This document shows, in pieces, positions 17,442 through 26,871 of a DNA stretch of 64,000 nucleotides. Position 1 is the first letter of the stretch. Each line of letters starts with the position of its first letter. The position numbers were made by a program, and so were the translations under genes. The notes beneath the pieces were generated by a model that ran no database searches, was not told where the DNA came from, and saw nothing but the letters and a program-made list of their open reading frames with translations. The stretch comes from Cupriavidus pampae (lineage in GTDB: Bacteria; Pseudomonadota; Gammaproteobacteria; Burkholderiales; Burkholderiaceae), in assembly GCF_914271485.1 (NCBI RefSeq), contig NZ_CAJZAG010000005.1, positions 1-64,000 on the forward strand. The letters run 5' to 3'.

Positions 17442-17624
17442 ATGAACCTTCCAATTTGCCTTCCCCCCTCAGATAGACTCTCGCAGAAGGGCAAAAACAT
17501 TCATCAACCGGACATAGATTTTCTGGGATATGGGGCCACGCTGATGCCGGCATGCTGTGTTGAGACTTGCATCCCTACCCCTCTGGGGTCTGTTTGTACT
17601 TGTTTGGTAGGGGGCTGCGACTAA
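17442..17624 (+). CDS. Putative RiPP precursor peptide 2 (Cys-rich)
   Basis: A 60-residue peptide 52 bases after the first. TGGAG at 17432-17436 is the ribosome binding site; the frame stays open upstream but ATG 17442 gives a length and start matching peptide 1. Leader begins MNLPICLPPSDR; core begins at residue 36, PACCVETC, and ends VCTCLVGGCD, with Cys 38, 39, 43, 52, 54 and 59 plus one Cys in the leader. Compared with peptide 1 the loop between the third and fourth core Cys is four residues longer, while both ends are conserved. This variable-loop, fixed-frame pattern is typical of RiPP families making related products. Confidence 0.8.
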   Translation: MNLPICLPPSDRLSQKGKNIHQPDIDFLGYGATLMPACCVETCIPTPLGSVCTCLVGGCD

Positions 17625-18027
17625 TCCTTAGGCGGAGATATGCCTGCTGAGTTCCTTCCGGTCGTGGCTCCTCTCTGCGACCGGTAGAGGAACGCTAACA
17701 AACCTGTGAAACTCACAATCCGGTTAAGAGAAAGGCTATGACCAACAGCCCGTTCCTGGACTTTCTATCTAACTAGCACCGAACAAACCGCAGTAGTTTC
17801 GTCGATTCCCGCCTAGTTTCAAAACACAGCAACCTAATGGACCAAATCTCATGAGGTTCACCGTGCAGTCGTCATGGGTGTCTCCGCTGTGGGACGCCGT
17901 CGCGAAGAGCCCGTGAAAGACCACTGTCTGAACCTGTCAACTCTCTCATAGCATCTTTCGAATACCCTCCTGAGCTAGACTCTCATCCTTGACCTGCCGC
18001 ATTTCCAAGTTCCTCAGGAGTTTCACC
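17625..18027. other. Intergenic region after the precursor genes
   Basis: Contains CCGGTCG (17658-17664) and CGACCGG (17678-17684), a 7-base stem with a 13-base loop that may end the RiPP transcript, although no T-run follows. Two frames of 14 and 12 codons have no feature I can interpret. GC rises again towards the DAHP synthase gene. Confidence 0.45.
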
Positions 18028-19170
18028 ATGAATGACCCACAAAACACTCCGCCCGTCATCGCCAACGGGCGGCTGGCGGCGTCCGATCGCACCAGCGTGA
18101 CAGATGACGCTCATGTGGAAGACATCATTCCGTTGCCTCCGCCGGAACATCTGATTCGCTTCTTTCCCATCAGCGGTACGCCTATCGAGACTCTGGTGAC
18201 CCAGACGCGTCAGCGTATCGCGCGCATTTTGCATGGTGAGGATGACCGGCTGCTGGTGATCATGGGGCCTTGCTCGATTCACGATCCGCAGGCGGCGCTC
18301 GAGTATGCGAAGCGGTTGATGGCGCAGCGGGAGCACTATGCGGACTCGCTTGAGATCGTGATGCGCGTGTACTTCGAGAAGCCGCGTACCACGGTGGGTT
18401 GGAAGGGGCTGATCAACGACCCGTACCTTGATGAGAGCTACCGCATCGATGAGGGTCTGCGGATTGCGCGTAGCTTGCTGCTTGATATCAATCGCCTGGG
18501 GTTGCCAGCGGCTGGCGAGTTCTTGGACGTGATTTCGCCTCAGTACATTGGCGATCTGATTTCGTGGGGTGCTATTGGTGCCCGGACGACTGAGAGCCAG
18601 ATCCACCGGGAATTGGCGTCGGGTATTTCGGCGCCGATTGGCTTCAAGAACGGCACGGACGGAAATACCAAGATCGCGATCGATGCGATTCAGGCTGCGT
18701 CGCGTCCGCACCATTTCCTTGGAGTGCATAAGAACGGCCAGGTGGCGACGGTGCACACCAAGGGCAACCCAGACTGCCACGTTATCCTTCGTGGCGGCAA
18801 GGCGCCGAACTACGATGCGGATTCCGTCGCGACCGCCTGCCGCGAGTTGGAGGCGGCCGGGCTTCGTAGCTCACTGATGGTTGATTGCAGCCACGCTAAC
18901 AGCAGCAAGCAACATCAGAAGCAAATCGATGTTGCGAAGGACGTGGCTCAGCAAGTCAGCAGCGGCAGCGCATCCGTCTTTGGGATCATGGTTGAAAGCA
19001 ATCTGCTTGCTGGTGCGCAGAAATTCACGCCGGGCCAGCATGACCCGAGCTCGTTGACCTATGGCCAGAGCATCACGGACGCGTGTATTGGGTGGGATGA
19101 CTCTGCGGCCGTACTGGAAGAACTTAGCAAGCCCGTCAAGACGCGCCGCGGGCGAGGTTCAAGATCATAA
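18028..19170 (+). CDS. aroG: 3-deoxy-7-phosphoheptulonate synthase, class I (AroF/AroG type)
   Basis: A 380-residue class I DAHP synthase that condenses phosphoenolpyruvate and erythrose 4-phosphate, the first step of aromatic amino-acid synthesis. Recognisable blocks: LLVIMGPCSIHDP, MRVYFEKPRTTVGWKGLINDP, GARTTESQIHRELASG, GFKNGTDGN and VDCSHANSSKQH, which hold substrate phosphate and metal ligands. An N-terminal extension carries the usual allosteric region. CAGGAG at 18015-18020 supports ATG 18028. It marks the right border of the AT-rich island. Which amino acid inhibits it cannot be decided by eye; the symbol follows the family. Confidence 0.9.
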   Translation: MNDPQNTPPVIANGRLAASDRTSVTDDAHVEDIIPLPPPEHLIRFFPISGTPIETLVTQTRQRIARILHGEDDRLLVIMGPCSIHDPQAALEYAKRLMAQREHYADSLEIVMRVYFEKPRTTVGWKGLINDPYLDESYRIDEGLRIARSLLLDINRLGLPAAGEFLDVISPQYIGDLISWGAIGARTTESQIHRELASGISAPIGFKNGTDGNTKIAIDAIQAASRPHHFLGVHKNGQVATVHTKGNPDCHVILRGGKAPNYDADSVATACRELEAAGLRSSLMVDCSHANSSKQHQKQIDVAKDVAQQVSSGSASVFGIMVESNLLAGAQKFTPGQHDPSSLTYGQSITDACIGWDDSAAVLEELSKPVKTRRGRGSRS

Positions 19171-19178
19171 CGCATGAC

Positions 19179-19619
19179 CTACGACGGCGCCTTACCCGTG
19201 GAGGCAGACACGCTCGGCGATACCCAATCCTCCTTTAGCTCATTTCTCGCCTCATCGAAAGCTGTTTTGAGCGCCGTCAGGTCGTCACTTGAACGCCCCG
19301 AAATCAAGTAGGCCATGTAAGCACCGTGGAGTTTGTATTGAGCCAGACGGAACTGCTTATATTCCTCATACGGCTGAAGTAGACCGTACGCAAATACGCA
19401 GGCGGCAACAAACGCGGAGACTCCGTAATGCCAGTTGTCCGGCAATTGCTTGCTAGCGATCAGTACTCCGCACGCCGAAACGATGACTCCTAGGAAAACG
19501 GCACCCGTCTTCGAGATCCAGGCCCACGTATCCCACGAATTTAGAGCACGTTGAACCTCCTCAAGTACTTCCTGGCTACCTGCGCTCGCAAATGCCGCAA
19601 GGGAAATTGATCCTGTCAT
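19179..19619 (-). CDS. Small membrane protein of the patatin operon
   Basis: A 146-residue protein with two close transmembrane segments (about 36-55 and 63-80) and a soluble C-terminal half rich in charged helix. GGAGGGAAG just before the ATG is a strong ribosome binding site. It is the third gene after the lipoprotein and the patatin-like protein, 37 bases downstream of the latter, and is probably cotranscribed. I do not recognise the family; a role as a partner of the patatin membrane protein is inference from position. Confidence 0.65.
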   Translation of the reverse strand: MTGSISLAAFASAGSQEVLEEVQRALNSWDTWAWISKTGAVFLGVIVSACGVLIASKQLPDNWHYGVSAFVAACVFAYGLLQPYEEYKQFRLAQYKLHGAYMAYLISGRSSDDLTALKTAFDEARNELKEDWVSPSVSASTGKAPS

Positions 19620-19656
19620 GACTTCCCTCCCCCTAATTCGCGCCGCATGGGCGTGC

Positions 19657-22600
19657 TCAGTTTGTCTTCGTCTGCGGCGCGATCCAAACTTCGATGGCGT
19701 TCGGATTACCGGCGTAACTTTCTGAAAGCGGCTTGACGTCCCATGGCGCGCCCTCCGCCTGCGCAGCACCCTGCAATGCCAACGCACATTCCTTCGACTG
19801 TTCGTTGTGGTATAGCACCGTAGTGATCTCGTACGGTATGCGCGAGCGAGTTCCTGCACGACGCGCGGACTCCCATACATCTTCAACTGAAGAGATCGTG
19901 GCCCCTACATTTTTCCATGGCGCGCGGTACTGCAACACCTTTTCGCCAAGCGACGGCCCATAGATTCGGATAAAGATGGTCTTCCTATCGCACTCGCGGA
20001 AAGACGACATCGGGGCTCCTGGCGCGACCGGAGCAGTGGAAGACCAATTTGCTTCGCCCGTCTCTTTAACCGTCCGAGTAACACCCGATTGTTCGAGATG
20101 CGTGGACATCTGATCGGTGATATAGGAGAACAATTGGACGGGAATCGACTTTTCCGGGCAATTTGGCATTTCACCTGCGTCGCTCGAGTTTCTCGGAGTG
20201 CTGTAGCTGCGAGTCCAGTACATCGGTCGACAAGCCTTGCGAGGGTCGCTCTGCAAGCATGCCGCAGTCAGCAGGATTTCCTCGGTCAAACGTGAACACG
20301 AAGGGTGCAGTGCAGGATACTGTTTGCAGACTGCCTTGGTATCGACCACCATCATTTTCATCAACGAAGATCTGCGGAAGGCCGAGGCATTGTCATCATT
20401 GCAAACCACGTCACCAAACCGTAGCAACGCAGTGGCCATTTCTCCCACTTGCGTGCCAGAACTGGCCGTAGCCGCCACCACGGTCTGTGACCCCGTCCGT
20501 ACCGTCATCTTCCCAAAGAGGTCGGTCAACTCCTTGAAGGCTATCGGGTCGATTCGCTCTGCTGCCTTGCCGGCATCAAGCCGCTGCTGCATGGCCTGCA
20601 ACACTCCGAACCCGAAGGTAGTCAACGCCCCGAAACCCACAGTAGCCGAAACGACGCCCGTGGATGCGATGCGCGAAGACAGCCGTGTCGTCGCATAGCT
20701 GAGCTTTGTTGCACCCGTTTCGCTGTCCATCAAAGCAATCGCGCCATCGTCTATAACGAACAAGTCCGCCAGTCCGGCAGCGTTCTCGAGATCTGCTGGA
20801 TGAAGCGTGCTACCCAGGGCCTTGCCTAGCTCAAAGTAGCTCTCCCACTGCGCCTCGCTAAAGCACTGATCCGTCGTCGGCTCCTGAGGGAATAGTGGAT
20901 TATCGGCCTTGAAGTTTACAAGATCCACCGACAATCCTTGGGACATGTTCGGCTTGACGATAAACATGTAACCTTTGGTTCCGAGCCTGCGGTAGTTGAT
21001 TCTGGCCAGCGCAACGCAAGCCTGACTGTTGGGCGAGGCAATGTCGTTCAATGAACCGAAACGGGACGGCGCCTGCGTCGTACCAGAGCGGTTGGGCCTG
21101 AGAAACGTGATCTCCGCCTGCAAATCGATGCGCGCCTTGCGGACCAAGTTCTCCAGATCGCCAAAAGCATAGCGCGGGTCAGCTCCACAATCGGCCACCA
21201 TCACGATTTCACACCCTTCACGCAACAACGTGTACGCGCCAGTGTTTTCAAAATGACCACCGTCAGTCAAGAACCATTCGCGGTTCGACGTGCCGTCGAA
21301 CCGGCCGAAAAACTCGTCGACAAATGCCGCATATTTTCCGCTGCGCTTCCGCTTGAGATCATCTAAGGGTAGTCCAGCGTAACTGTCCCACCAGTATCCA
21401 AGCCTAACTCCTGCTGCCATGAGGATCGCCGAAATCCCGGATCGGGTGGAAGCACCAAGCCCCGGCGCCACCGCAGCACCCGAGATCGACATCCATGCGC
21501 CAAGCGTCATTGCGCCTTTCTCGGTTGCCTTTGACCACCGGTCCGGTACGAAGGACATGTAACCTTTGGGGCCGACTGTCAGCAACAAACCCTTGCGATC
21601 CTGGTTGAAAAGCGCGCCTCGAGGATCCCGGGTCTGGTTGGCGCATACGTTGATCAGGTGGATGGGCCCGCCATTCTCATTTGGCGCGTACTCAGCCAGG
21701 GGTACGTCATCGCCGTCGAGTACTTCAGTCACCGGAAAGGGAGTTTCCGACGTGTATTTTTCAAGTGGACTCTTTGGCGCGCCGGGACTTATCGAGAATC
21801 GTTTGCCATTCGCGGCCCCGAGATAGCTACGCACTAGCCTGGCACGATAGAACGTGAACAGTGAAGACCGATTCAGGAAATCGAAATTGCGATGCGACGT
21901 CAGAGCATATAGCCAGGTCGGGACACTGATCCATAGCAACCATTGCACAGCGGGCGAGAACTTCAGAAAAAATTCTGTCCTTGCCTCCTGATCTGGGAAC
22001 AATGCCAGGGTCACCGCGCCGTGTATGACGCTGACCCAAAAAACGAGGAGCGCAATGGCCAGAATCATTCCCGCAATACTGATCAATGACATTGCGGCGT
22101 TGCGCATGAATGGTGTGAGGTTCTTAGGAAGATTGGCCAGACGGGGAACCGCCGCCCGTAACCCAACGGCCAGAAGCACCAATGCCCCCCCTAGTATCCC
22201 GTGGAGCCTAGAGAGCGGATTGGCAACAATCCACGCAACATAGTCGACCAACCCCAACAAGATGATCACGAGTGCCACGCGGATGGCGTTTGCGAGCGAG
22301 CGGGTCAGCGCGTTACGCATGGCTTCCGGGCTCGCCGTGAACGCCTTGAATGATGCAAGAAGGAGTCCAACGATCCATGCGGATAGCAGCGCGATGGCAA
22401 GACATACGAGCGGGAGCGGCAATGCGATGGAACCCGTCACACTTGATAATCCACGGGAAACCGCAATCTTGTGCGAGACGATTAATGCGATGCCGATCAA
22501 CGCGAATAGCGCCGTCAGGATGTGCGCACCGGATATAGCCTTACGTGAGGGCGGTGCCATCCAGTAGGCACAACTGAGCACTGCACAGAGATACAGTGGA

Positions 22601-23277
22601 ATTGGCAACAGTATCCAGAGTGTCGGCCAGAGCGCCACAAAATCGAGCAAACTGACTAGTCCGCCCCAATCGCCGAAGATCGCTGGCATCGGAAGCGTAC
22701 CGTTATACAGCCCATCCGCCAGCCCCCAGACCAGAAGGTCAAATCCAACAAGCAAGCTCCCCAACATTAAAGACAGCACGGCGAGCTCGACGTGCACACC
22801 GATCAGGTTTCGTGCGAAATTTGCGGCCGCGAACAGTACGTCGTCCGTGCCTTTTGGTATTAGATAGCGGCCGTTCGCTCGCAGCCAGATAGCGAACCAG
22901 CGTGTGTCAGGCGTGCCGAGCGACTGTTCCACTGTGCTGGCATCCTGGCCAGATGCAGGGGTGGCATGATGGTACAACTTTCCTATCGTCGATCCGATGT
23001 AGCCGCCTCCGGAAACGGTCGAAAGGATATCGAACTGATGAAATATGTTGCGCCTTGCCAGAGCACTGACTAGTCCAAAACAGAACGTGGCGCTTCGAAT
23101 GCCGCCACCAGAGAGCGCGAGTCCCCATGGTTTGCGGTCAGCTTCGATATGTCCTTGCAACGCGGACGGCAATGCTCGCCGTCTCCGCTCGTATAGATCC
23201 CGGATGAATGTCGCCTGATCAGGGTTGGCCTCGGACGCAGTGGGAAGTGGGGCGATGTTGTCCTGATGTTCACTCAT
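19657..23277 (-). CDS. Giant patatin-like phospholipase membrane protein
   Basis: A 1206-residue protein. The patatin fold is split: the N-terminal part has the oxyanion loop SGGGIRSATF (about 56-65) and nucleophile Ser89 in STVSGGGYIGS; then come about seven to nine transmembrane segments (about 160-460); the catalytic Asp follows later in TDGGHFENTGAYTLLREG. The nucleophile motif has Thr instead of the usual Gly two residues before Ser. Beyond the patatin part is a C-terminal region of about 300 residues with scattered Cys and no fold I recognise. It likely hydrolyses phospholipids at the inner membrane. It sits in an operon with an upstream lipoprotein (27 bases) and a downstream small membrane protein. 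Confidence 0.8.
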   Translation of the reverse strand: MSEHQDNIAPLPTASEANPDQATFIRDLYERRRRALPSALQGHIEADRKPWGLALSGGGIRSATFCFGLVSALARRNIFHQFDILSTVSGGGYIGSTIGKLYHHATPASGQDASTVEQSLGTPDTRWFAIWLRANGRYLIPKGTDDVLFAAANFARNLIGVHVELAVLSLMLGSLLVGFDLLVWGLADGLYNGTLPMPAIFGDWGGLVSLLDFVALWPTLWILLPIPLYLCAVLSCAYWMAPPSRKAISGAHILTALFALIGIALIVSHKIAVSRGLSSVTGSIALPLPLVCLAIALLSAWIVGLLLASFKAFTASPEAMRNALTRSLANAIRVALVIILLGLVDYVAWIVANPLSRLHGILGGALVLLAVGLRAAVPRLANLPKNLTPFMRNAAMSLISIAGMILAIALLVFWVSVIHGAVTLALFPDQEARTEFFLKFSPAVQWLLWISVPTWLYALTSHRNFDFLNRSSLFTFYRARLVRSYLGAANGKRFSISPGAPKSPLEKYTSETPFPVTEVLDGDDVPLAEYAPNENGGPIHLINVCANQTRDPRGALFNQDRKGLLLTVGPKGYMSFVPDRWSKATEKGAMTLGAWMSISGAAVAPGLGASTRSGISAILMAAGVRLGYWWDSYAGLPLDDLKRKRSGKYAAFVDEFFGRFDGTSNREWFLTDGGHFENTGAYTLLREGCEIVMVADCGADPRYAFGDLENLVRKARIDLQAEITFLRPNRSGTTQAPSRFGSLNDIASPNSQACVALARINYRRLGTKGYMFIVKPNMSQGLSVDLVNFKADNPLFPQEPTTDQCFSEAQWESYFELGKALGSTLHPADLENAAGLADLFVIDDGAIALMDSETGATKLSYATTRLSSRIASTGVVSATVGFGALTTFGFGVLQAMQQRLDAGKAAERIDPIAFKELTDLFGKMTVRTGSQTVVAATASSGTQVGEMATALLRFGDVVCNDDNASAFRRSSLMKMMVVDTKAVCKQYPALHPSCSRLTEEILLTAACLQSDPRKACRPMYWTRSYSTPRNSSDAGEMPNCPEKSIPVQLFSYITDQMSTHLEQSGVTRTVKETGEANWSSTAPVAPGAPMSSFRECDRKTIFIRIYGPSLGEKVLQYRAPWKNVGATISSVEDVWESARRAGTRSRIPYEITTVLYHNEQSKECALALQGAAQAEGAPWDVKPLSESYAGNPNAIEVWIAPQTKTN

Positions 23278-23304
23278 GGTGATTACTCCGAGGACATGCC
23301 TGCG

Positions 23305-24127
23305 CTACGCCAGCATCGATGTTGGCGTAGCAACGAATGCGGGAACCTCGATCAACGCGGCCGAACTCCACGACACTATCGTCTGGTCTGCGTGCTGCGT
23401 GCTGCGTGGAAGAGCGGTAGCGTTGGTCGGCGGCGCCATTGGCATTGTTTGGGCAGCACGCGCCGTGCGAGCACTCAACAGAGCGATTTTGGCTTGCCCA
23501 TATTCCCGAAGGAACTTCTCGCAAATGTCCAGCAGGTTGCGTGAGTTCTTTCCACTTTCCAACGCACCGGAGCAGGTCATCACCATCGGTCCCGCATCGC
23601 TGCCGTCGAGGAATCGCTCCTGCATTGCCTCGATCGCCGCGACCTGGCTGTCCGACAATGCGGCGCGGGGAACGGTCATCACTGAGCCCCCCCTGCTGCG
23701 CGACAACTTCCAGCGTAGTGCTGGAGTTAGGCGTCTTTCCCGTGCTGCCAGCCTGGGTGCCAGACGGTTGCGCGTGAGCCTCACCTTTGTCTGTCGTGAC
23801 ATCTGCCTTCGCGGGTGGCGCCGAAACCATGAGGGGTCCTGGCGCATCGCTGGCAACCAGCTCGATTGCCAGCATCGTGACCATCACGTCGCCAAAGCGA
23901 CTGAGCAGATGCGTGTAGCTGTTTCGCGTCAACGCGCCATTCTTGATCTGGTTGGGCGTCACGTTGCCCTCGTTCCACTGACCGGCAGAACGGTTATAGA
24001 CGAGGCGGGTGTCGGCCGTAGAGGCGAGTGTTTCACTGGTACCGAGATGATGGCTGCCGACGGATGGTCCCGTGCAAGCCACCAATGCGAGCGAAACGCC
24101 CGAAAGTTGCAATCCGAGCCACGGCAT
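23305..24127 (-). pseudogene. Lipoprotein gene frameshifted at a G7 run
   Basis: From ATG 24127 the frame opens with a lipoprotein signal (SLALVACTG, Cys near residue 17) and is sensible through TLEVVAQQGG. At a run of seven G (plus-strand C7, 23687-23693) it must shift by one base to continue as SVMTVPRAALSDSQV and end at 23305, 27 bases before the patatin ATG. With six G the gene would encode 273 residues without interruption. In the unshifted frame the protein continues with low-quality sequence to 23270. Either the gene is broken, it is phase-variable by slippage, or the run is misread. No family recognised; likely an anchored partner of the patatin protein. Confidence 0.6.
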
Positions 24128-24661
24128 GGTGTTTCCCCCTGTGGCCTGCAACGCAATCCGCAGACAGTACCTTATGCCCCGGCTTCTTGGCTGGCGTCCC
24201 GCAAAGACGCACAGCCGTGTCAACGTCCCCCCGAGCGACGACTGGTTCTTCAACCTTCTCAATCCGCTTAAAACGTAAATAACACTGTTGTGTCACAATG
24301 ATTTGTAGTCAACACAAACACTAAATTTATCTCAATCACCCATAGCATAGTGGCTGATTCCGCAATGGCTCTCCTCCATAAGTATTAGGCAAACGATGGA
24401 CGGCGACTCACTACGGTGTTCTTAAGCAACCGCTGACGTTCACGTCGCATCAAGAATGAAACACTCTGAACGCGACTTAACACTGCGCAAAATAAGATTC
24501 AACACTCAAAACGCTACGTAGCTCTTTACTCGGACGTCGCTGCGCCTATGCTTCGTCGTGCCGCTGTTCACACGCCCCCACCTCTCTCTACAGCGCAGGA
24601 ATCCTCTCAATGGAGAATCCATTTGTATCCATCATTGAGCCATCAAGTGAGGAGAGTCCCG
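24128..24661. other. Intergenic region between lipoprotein and peroxidase genes
   Basis: Divergent promoter region of about 530 bases, AT-rich from 24280 to 24350, where TTGTGT and ACACAA form a loose dyad near 24291-24320. I see no gene. Confidence 0.4.
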
Positions 24662-26152
24662 ATGCCTGTCGACCTTGGCAATACCAACCCCATCGATCCC
24701 TCGACACCAGAGAACCGGACGTGGTTAAGCAAGTTGCGGGGGAATATTCTTTCCGGTCATGGCCGGGATAACACGATTCATGTGTTCCTGCGATTGCCCG
24801 CTGACCAGACCGCGGCCAGACGCATAGTGCGGGAGCTGGGCAGCACTGTCACGTCGGCTCACAAGCAGGAGCTGCACCGCAAGCTCTTCAAGGAGGCTGG
24901 TATTCCTGGCGAGCTGTTCCGCACGTTGCTGGTTTCCGCTAATGGTTACCGTAAGCTCGGTTTTGACGATGCAGCATTGCAAGCCGCCTTCGTCGAAAAG
25001 GCGGCACCGGTTCCCACGCAATCCAATTTTCTGGATGGTATGGCGGCGAATTTCGCTGAACTGGGCGATCCTGCAAAGGAGCAGTGGGACCTGGGGTTTC
25101 GGGATGGCAACATCGACCTCATGCTATTGCTCGCAGACGATGACAATGAGCGACTCATAACGGAGGCGCGCCAGGCAATCGACCAACTCGAGGCCGAGTG
25201 CGAACTTGTGTGTGTCGAGCGCGGTACGGCGCTGCGTACCGATGACGGCGAAGGCATCGAACATTTTGGGTACGTCGATGGCCGCAGCCAGCCGCTGTTT
25301 CTCACCACCGAGTTCCGTAATCTGGAAGCCGGCGCGATCGGCCCGGCAACCCAGGAAGCCAGTGGTGGCTCGATGAACGACTGGAAGCCATTTGCTTCAT
25401 TGGGGCTGGTGCTCCACGAAGATACCCTTGCGAGCGGCACCGATTGCTTCGGTAGCTACTTCGTGTTTCGCAAACTCGAACAGAATGTGCGCGACTTCAC
25501 CATTGCTGAACAGAGGCTCGCAGACCTACTCGACCTCAAGGACGAGGAGCGAGAGCGCGCAGGGGCGATGGTGGTGGGACGTTTCCGTGACGGCTCGCCT
25601 CTGGTCAAGTCAGGCTCCGATCATCACACACCCGTCAAGGCCAACGACTTCATCTATGACGGCGCCACAGGCGATGTGTCCGGTGCGAAATGCCCATTCC
25701 AGGCACACATCCGCAAGACCAACCCGCGGGGCGACACGGTGCGCGAACTTGGGGCTCCATTCGACGACGAACGTGGCCATCGAATCGCTCGGCGGGGCAT
25801 CCCCTATGGGACGCGCAATCGCCATCCCAATGCGTTTCAGGCGCTGGACGATCTACCGTCGAAAGATGTCGGGCTGCTGTTCATGTGCTATCAGTCCAGT
25901 ATCCGCAATCAGTTTGCGTTCATGCAGCACTCTTGGGCAAACAATGAGGGCTTCATCCCGCATGCAGGGGATAAAACCGGCACCGACCCTATCATCGGAC
26001 AAGTCGGCACGCCAACAGAGGATCAAAGCTGGTTTCCGACCTATGACGACCCCACTGGCAGCAAGAAGTCCTTCTTCGGAAAGTTTGTCACGATGAAGGG
26101 TGGCGAGTTTTTCTTTGCGCCGAGCATTCCGTTCCTCACCGGCTTGAACTGA
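24662..26152 (+). CDS. Dye-decolourising-type (DyP) haem peroxidase
   Basis: A 496-residue peroxidase with the DyP pattern: GYVDGRSQP (the GxxDG motif with distal Asp) near residue 200, AHIRKTNPRGD whose His is the likely proximal haem ligand, and the RIARRGIPYG block with the distal Arg. Its length suits the larger class C/D DyPs. No signal peptide or Tat motif is visible. GAGGAGAG upstream favours ATG 24662. It stands alone between divergent operons. DyPs oxidise dyes, phenols and other bulky substrates with peroxide; the physiological substrate is not known. Confidence 0.85.
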   Translation: MPVDLGNTNPIDPSTPENRTWLSKLRGNILSGHGRDNTIHVFLRLPADQTAARRIVRELGSTVTSAHKQELHRKLFKEAGIPGELFRTLLVSANGYRKLGFDDAALQAAFVEKAAPVPTQSNFLDGMAANFAELGDPAKEQWDLGFRDGNIDLMLLLADDDNERLITEARQAIDQLEAECELVCVERGTALRTDDGEGIEHFGYVDGRSQPLFLTTEFRNLEAGAIGPATQEASGGSMNDWKPFASLGLVLHEDTLASGTDCFGSYFVFRKLEQNVRDFTIAEQRLADLLDLKDEERERAGAMVVGRFRDGSPLVKSGSDHHTPVKANDFIYDGATGDVSGAKCPFQAHIRKTNPRGDTVRELGAPFDDERGHRIARRGIPYGTRNRHPNAFQALDDLPSKDVGLLFMCYQSSIRNQFAFMQHSWANNEGFIPHAGDKTGTDPIIGQVGTPTEDQSWFPTYDDPTGSKKSFFGKFVTMKGGEFFFAPSIPFLTGLN

Positions 26153-26208
26153 GCGGCAGGACGCGCGACGGGCGATGATTTAGCGCCGTCGCGCGTCACT
26201 GACTGCGC

Positions 26209-26757
26209 TTAAGCCGTCTGCTTCAACCGTGCCGCCCTGGCAATGCTCTCCGCGAACAGCGGTGTTTCCCGGCGGTTGTGGTCGCCCGATGCGGATTGAC
26301 GATCTTTTGCAGCTTGTTCGAAGGTCAGGCCGTTCTTCTCGATAAACGCCAGAAAATCATCCGTCGGGTGCGACGTCACCGCGTTGGTGTATTCCGTCTT
26401 CCCATCCGCCAGTCGCTTCGCCTTCAGCTCCCAAATCACCTGCACCTTCGTGCGGCCATGCGGCGTGAAGACGTCGGAGATGGACACCATCTTGCAATAC
26501 CCCGGTTCCGTGACTTCGCCTACGTAGTGCTGCACCACCAAGCCCGAGCCGATCATTTCCACGTTGATGGACATGCGTTTGCCGTCGTCGGTCCACGTGG
26601 CCCCAGCAGCGATATGGTCGGGCGGGGCGCAGCGTTGGTACTCCGCATCTGGCAGCGCGAACAGCCATTGCGCGATGTCCACCGTGTCGTAATCGACGTC
26701 GATCACGTGGCTGAAGGCGCTTTGCGAGAGGACGAGATCGTTGCGGACGGAGGTCAT
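26209..26757 (-). CDS. SRPBCC-like hypothetical protein
   Basis: A 182-residue soluble protein starting MTSVRNDLVLSQSAFSHVIDVDYD; GGAGAAAT before ATG 26757 decides the start. The alternation of strands, with a VQHYVGEVTEP block and a C-terminal helix LAFIEKNGLTFEQAA, suggests the START/SRPBCC ligand-binding fold, but I am not certain of the family. It is convergent with the DyP gene and lies 114 bases downstream of the quinone oxidoreductase start of the same strand's next gene. Function unknown. Confidence 0.55.
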   Translation of the reverse strand: MTSVRNDLVLSQSAFSHVIDVDYDTVDIAQWLFALPDAEYQRCAPPDHIAAGATWTDDGKRMSINVEMIGSGLVVQHYVGEVTEPGYCKMVSISDVFTPHGRTKVQVIWELKAKRLADGKTEYTNAVTSHPTDDFLAFIEKNGLTFEQAAKDRQSASGDHNRRETPLFAESIARAARLKQTA

Positions 26758-26871
26758 GGTATTTCTCCAATGAGTAAGAAAGAAATCAAGCGAGCGATGC
26801 TGCTTGGTCATAGTCTCCTGCACTGCATCTCAATCTTATTTTTTAGATATTTCCTGCGTTTAGTTATTGCC

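Noticed and set aside
17640..17690. A 14-codon frame after precursor 2, considered as a leader peptide or precursor
   Set aside because: Lies within a hairpin, has one Cys and no similarity to the precursors.
23270..23690. Continuation of the lipoprotein frame past the G7 run without a shift
   Set aside because: Sequence turns into repetitive Arg/Gly/Ser composition and ends inside the patatin start; the shifted frame is more protein-like.
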